Source of the DNA: Actinomycetes bacterium
GTDB lineage: Bacteria; Actinomycetota; Acidimicrobiia; Acidimicrobiales; Acidimicrobiaceae
Length of the DNA stretch: 64,000 bases
Assembly (NCBI GenBank): GCA_021819725.1
Contig: JAKAQR010000011.1
Location: 40,848 to 104,847 of the forward strand
Reading direction: 5' to 3'
The translations under genes were made by a program, and so were the position numbers. Of this stretch, positions 62,851 through 64,000 are shown piece by piece. The notes beneath the pieces were generated by a model, which was not told the origin of the DNA, did no database searches, and saw nothing but the letters and a program-made list of their open reading frames with translations. Each line of letters starts with the position of its first letter. The stretch's first letter is position 1.

Positions 62851-63256
62851 ATCTCGACGTGTCAAACGAGGAATCCTCGACACCTCCGTGGTGATCGACC
62901 TGGAACGACTTGAGGCAGAACAGCTCCCGATTGAGGTCGCGGTCAGCGCAGTTACCATGGCGGAACTCGCAGCTGGCCCTCACGCGACCCAAGACGTGAG
63001 AGAGCGCGCACGCCGACAGGACCGATTGCAGCGGGCAGAAGCGGCCTTCGATTCACTCCCGTTCGACGCAGAGGTAGCTCGCGCTTATGGCCGGGTCTAC
63101 GCCGCAGAGATGGCGAGTGGACGCAAAGCACGCGGGACTCGAGCCCTGGATCTCATGATTGCCGCGACCGCCTGTGCCGCAAAGCTACCGCTCTATACAC
63201 GCAACCCGGAGGACTTCCGAAGTCTGCACGGTTTGGTCGAAATCATCACGATTTAA
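62843..63256 (+). CDS. vapC: VapC-type PIN-domain toxin
   Basis: 137 residues from GTG 62843. The acidic active site is visible: Asp13 in ILDTSVVIDLE, Glu41 in MAELAAG, Asp103 in RALDLMIAATA, and Asp124 in TRNPEDF. VapC toxins are Mg-dependent RNases that cut tRNA or rRNA. The stop-start overlap with the antitoxin (62843-62850) means coupled translation. All key residues are kept, so it is probably active. Confidence 0.93.
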   Translation: MPESRRVKRGILDTSVVIDLERLEAEQLPIEVAVSAVTMAELAAGPHATQDVRERARRQDRLQRAEAAFDSLPFDAEVARAYGRVYAAEMASGRKARGTRALDLMIAATACAAKLPLYTRNPEDFRSLHGLVEIITI

Positions 63257-63470
63257 GCTACCGCCCGAGGGGCAACGCCAGTGGGCTAATTCTAGTAGCT
63301 CACCCCACCCCACACCGACCGTCTGTCATTGCGCAACTCGCAGATGGGGAAAACTCGTAGGGTTGGGACAATAATCAGCAAATTCAATGCTTGAGCGATG
63401 AACCGCTATCTGCCTAGAGCTCTGCCGAACAACCCACCCCCAAAATGAGGAGAAAATGAGAGGGGGTTAC

Positions 63471-63520
63471 TGGGGATTGGAAGGCCCCTCGTACCTCTGA
63501 CCTGCTGGTTGTAAGCCAGC
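63471..63520 (-). other. tRNA-like 3' fragment (Val-type anticodon arm)
   Basis: On the minus strand GCTGG-CTTACAA-CCAGC (63504-63520) is a perfect anticodon stem and loop with TAC at 34-36. It is followed by AGGTC, a standard variable loop, then AGAGGTACGAG, one base from a T-arm (TTCGAG), and an AATCCCCA end at 63471-63478. The 5' half of a tRNA and the second T-stem strand are missing. It resembles the tRNA 3' piece left at an attachment site. The surrounding 63257-63728 shows no gene. Confidence 0.45.
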
Positions 63521-63800
63521 GCGAAGTTGTCCGAGTACGTAGTGATAGTGATCGAGTACGTCTCATTTTTGCAGCTCATTCATGTCCTTTAGAAAAAATG
63601 GTAAGACGTTCTCGGACGCAACTGTTGGGTGAAAAGTTGGGTGCGACGCATCGAGAGTGCTGCGGTACGGGTGGCCATCACCTCGTATGCCACAATCTGT
63701 TGTCAGCCAATCAGACCAGTCCCCATCATCAACTTGACTCCCGCAGTTCCACAACCGCTACATCTGGCTGTCCCAAATATGTCGCCAACTCTTTATGCTT

Positions 63801-64000
63801 CTAAATAATTGGAGAGGCCATATCCCGCCAGCGGCAATGAGATATCTGCAAGACAATCACCTTGGGTGGTGGGCCATGCAATGCGGCAAGTTCGCTAAAG
63901 TCACTATCTCTAGTTACTATGACAAAATTACTTTCACCAGCGAACGACCAAATCTCACTGTCCTTTGCACCTTCGAGTCCGACGAGGCTAACGTGAGAAC
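63801..64000 (-). CDS. DUF5615 PIN-like toxin, C-terminal part, with premature amber (start beyond window)
   Basis: The minus frame is open from the right edge to a TAG at 63801-63803. It reads HVSLVGLEGAKDSEIW, then FVIVTRDSDFSELAAL and PPPKVIVLQISHC, the core of DUF5615 proteins, PIN-like putative toxins usually paired with a DUF433 antitoxin. Beyond the TAG the same frame continues KHKELATYLGQPDVAVVEL to a TGA at 63729-63731, which is what family tails look like. So the amber codon probably truncates the gene. The partner antitoxin would lie to the right of the window. Confidence 0.7.
   Translation of the reverse strand, partial: SHVSLVGLEGAKDSEIWSFAGESNFVIVTRDSDFSELAALHGPPPKVIVLQISHCRWRDMASPII

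Overview
This window looks like a chromosomal segment of an actinobacterium, most probably from the class Acidimicrobiia (Ferrimicrobium, Acidithrix or Acidimicrobium type). The evidence is the gene order: a WhiG/FliA-type sigma factor and xerC beside rpsB-tsf-pyrH-frr-cdsA, recA near miaB and miaA-dapF-hflX, lexA divergent from nrdR, and dapB-dapA-rnj-ftsK. Other support comes from the medium-high GC, frequent GTG starts, RNase J, and Gram-positive-type DapC and DapE. The genus is inferred; no 16S gene is present.

Layout. 1-2.6 kb: the end of an inositol-monophosphatase gene, an SRPBCC protein with nrdR, and lexA divergent from nrdR. 2.7-9.2 kb: a minus-strand operon, miaA-dapF (one fused reading frame), hflX, dapC, dapD, dapE, which makes meso-diaminopimelate by the succinylase route. 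9.3-14.4 kb: a mostly plus-strand accessory block with an aldehyde dehydrogenase, a MenC-like enolase-superfamily enzyme, a pterin carbinolamine dehydratase (minus) and a soluble chemoreceptor. 14.5-27.4 kb: miaB, recA, cinA, pgsA, thrB, a penicillin-binding carboxypeptidase, ftsK, rnj, dapA, dapB. 27.7-37.3 kb: the pnp-rpsO-ribF-truB-rbfA-infB-ylxR-nusA-rimP translation and RNA operon, read right to left. 37.4-49.5 kb: proS-ispG-rseP-dxr-cdsA-frr-pyrH-tsf-rpsB, then whiG-xerC. A clear intrinsic terminator separates proS from rimP. 49.6-61.4 kb: a looser region with a lipoprotein, an ACT-domain malic enzyme, an EamA exporter, a hotdog thioesterase, a DHA2-type MFS pump with an MTB12-like lipoprotein, an SDR, prfC and an amino-acid permease. 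61.4-64 kb: a decayed mobile zone with an IS3-type remnant, a vapBC-like toxin-antitoxin pair, a tRNA-like 3' fragment, and the C-terminal part of a DUF5615 PIN-like toxin that carries an in-frame amber codon.

How the parts work together. dapA, dapB, dapC, dapD, dapE and dapF are all present, in two clusters, so lysine and mDAP synthesis is nearly complete here; the carboxypeptidase and FtsK use the product for wall growth and division. ispG and dxr supply isoprenoids by the MEP route, and MiaA then MiaB would use the prenyl unit to modify tRNA. pgsA and cdsA make phospholipids.

The most unusual items are the MiaA-DapF fusion, whose DapF half has Ser where the first catalytic Cys is expected; a scattered set of 14-16 bp tandem repeats in the spacers between 2.7 and 16.1 kb; a motif shared by the lexA and recA upstream regions; and the decayed toxin and mobile zone at the right end. 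I did not identify a complete novel multi-gene defence or metabolic system.
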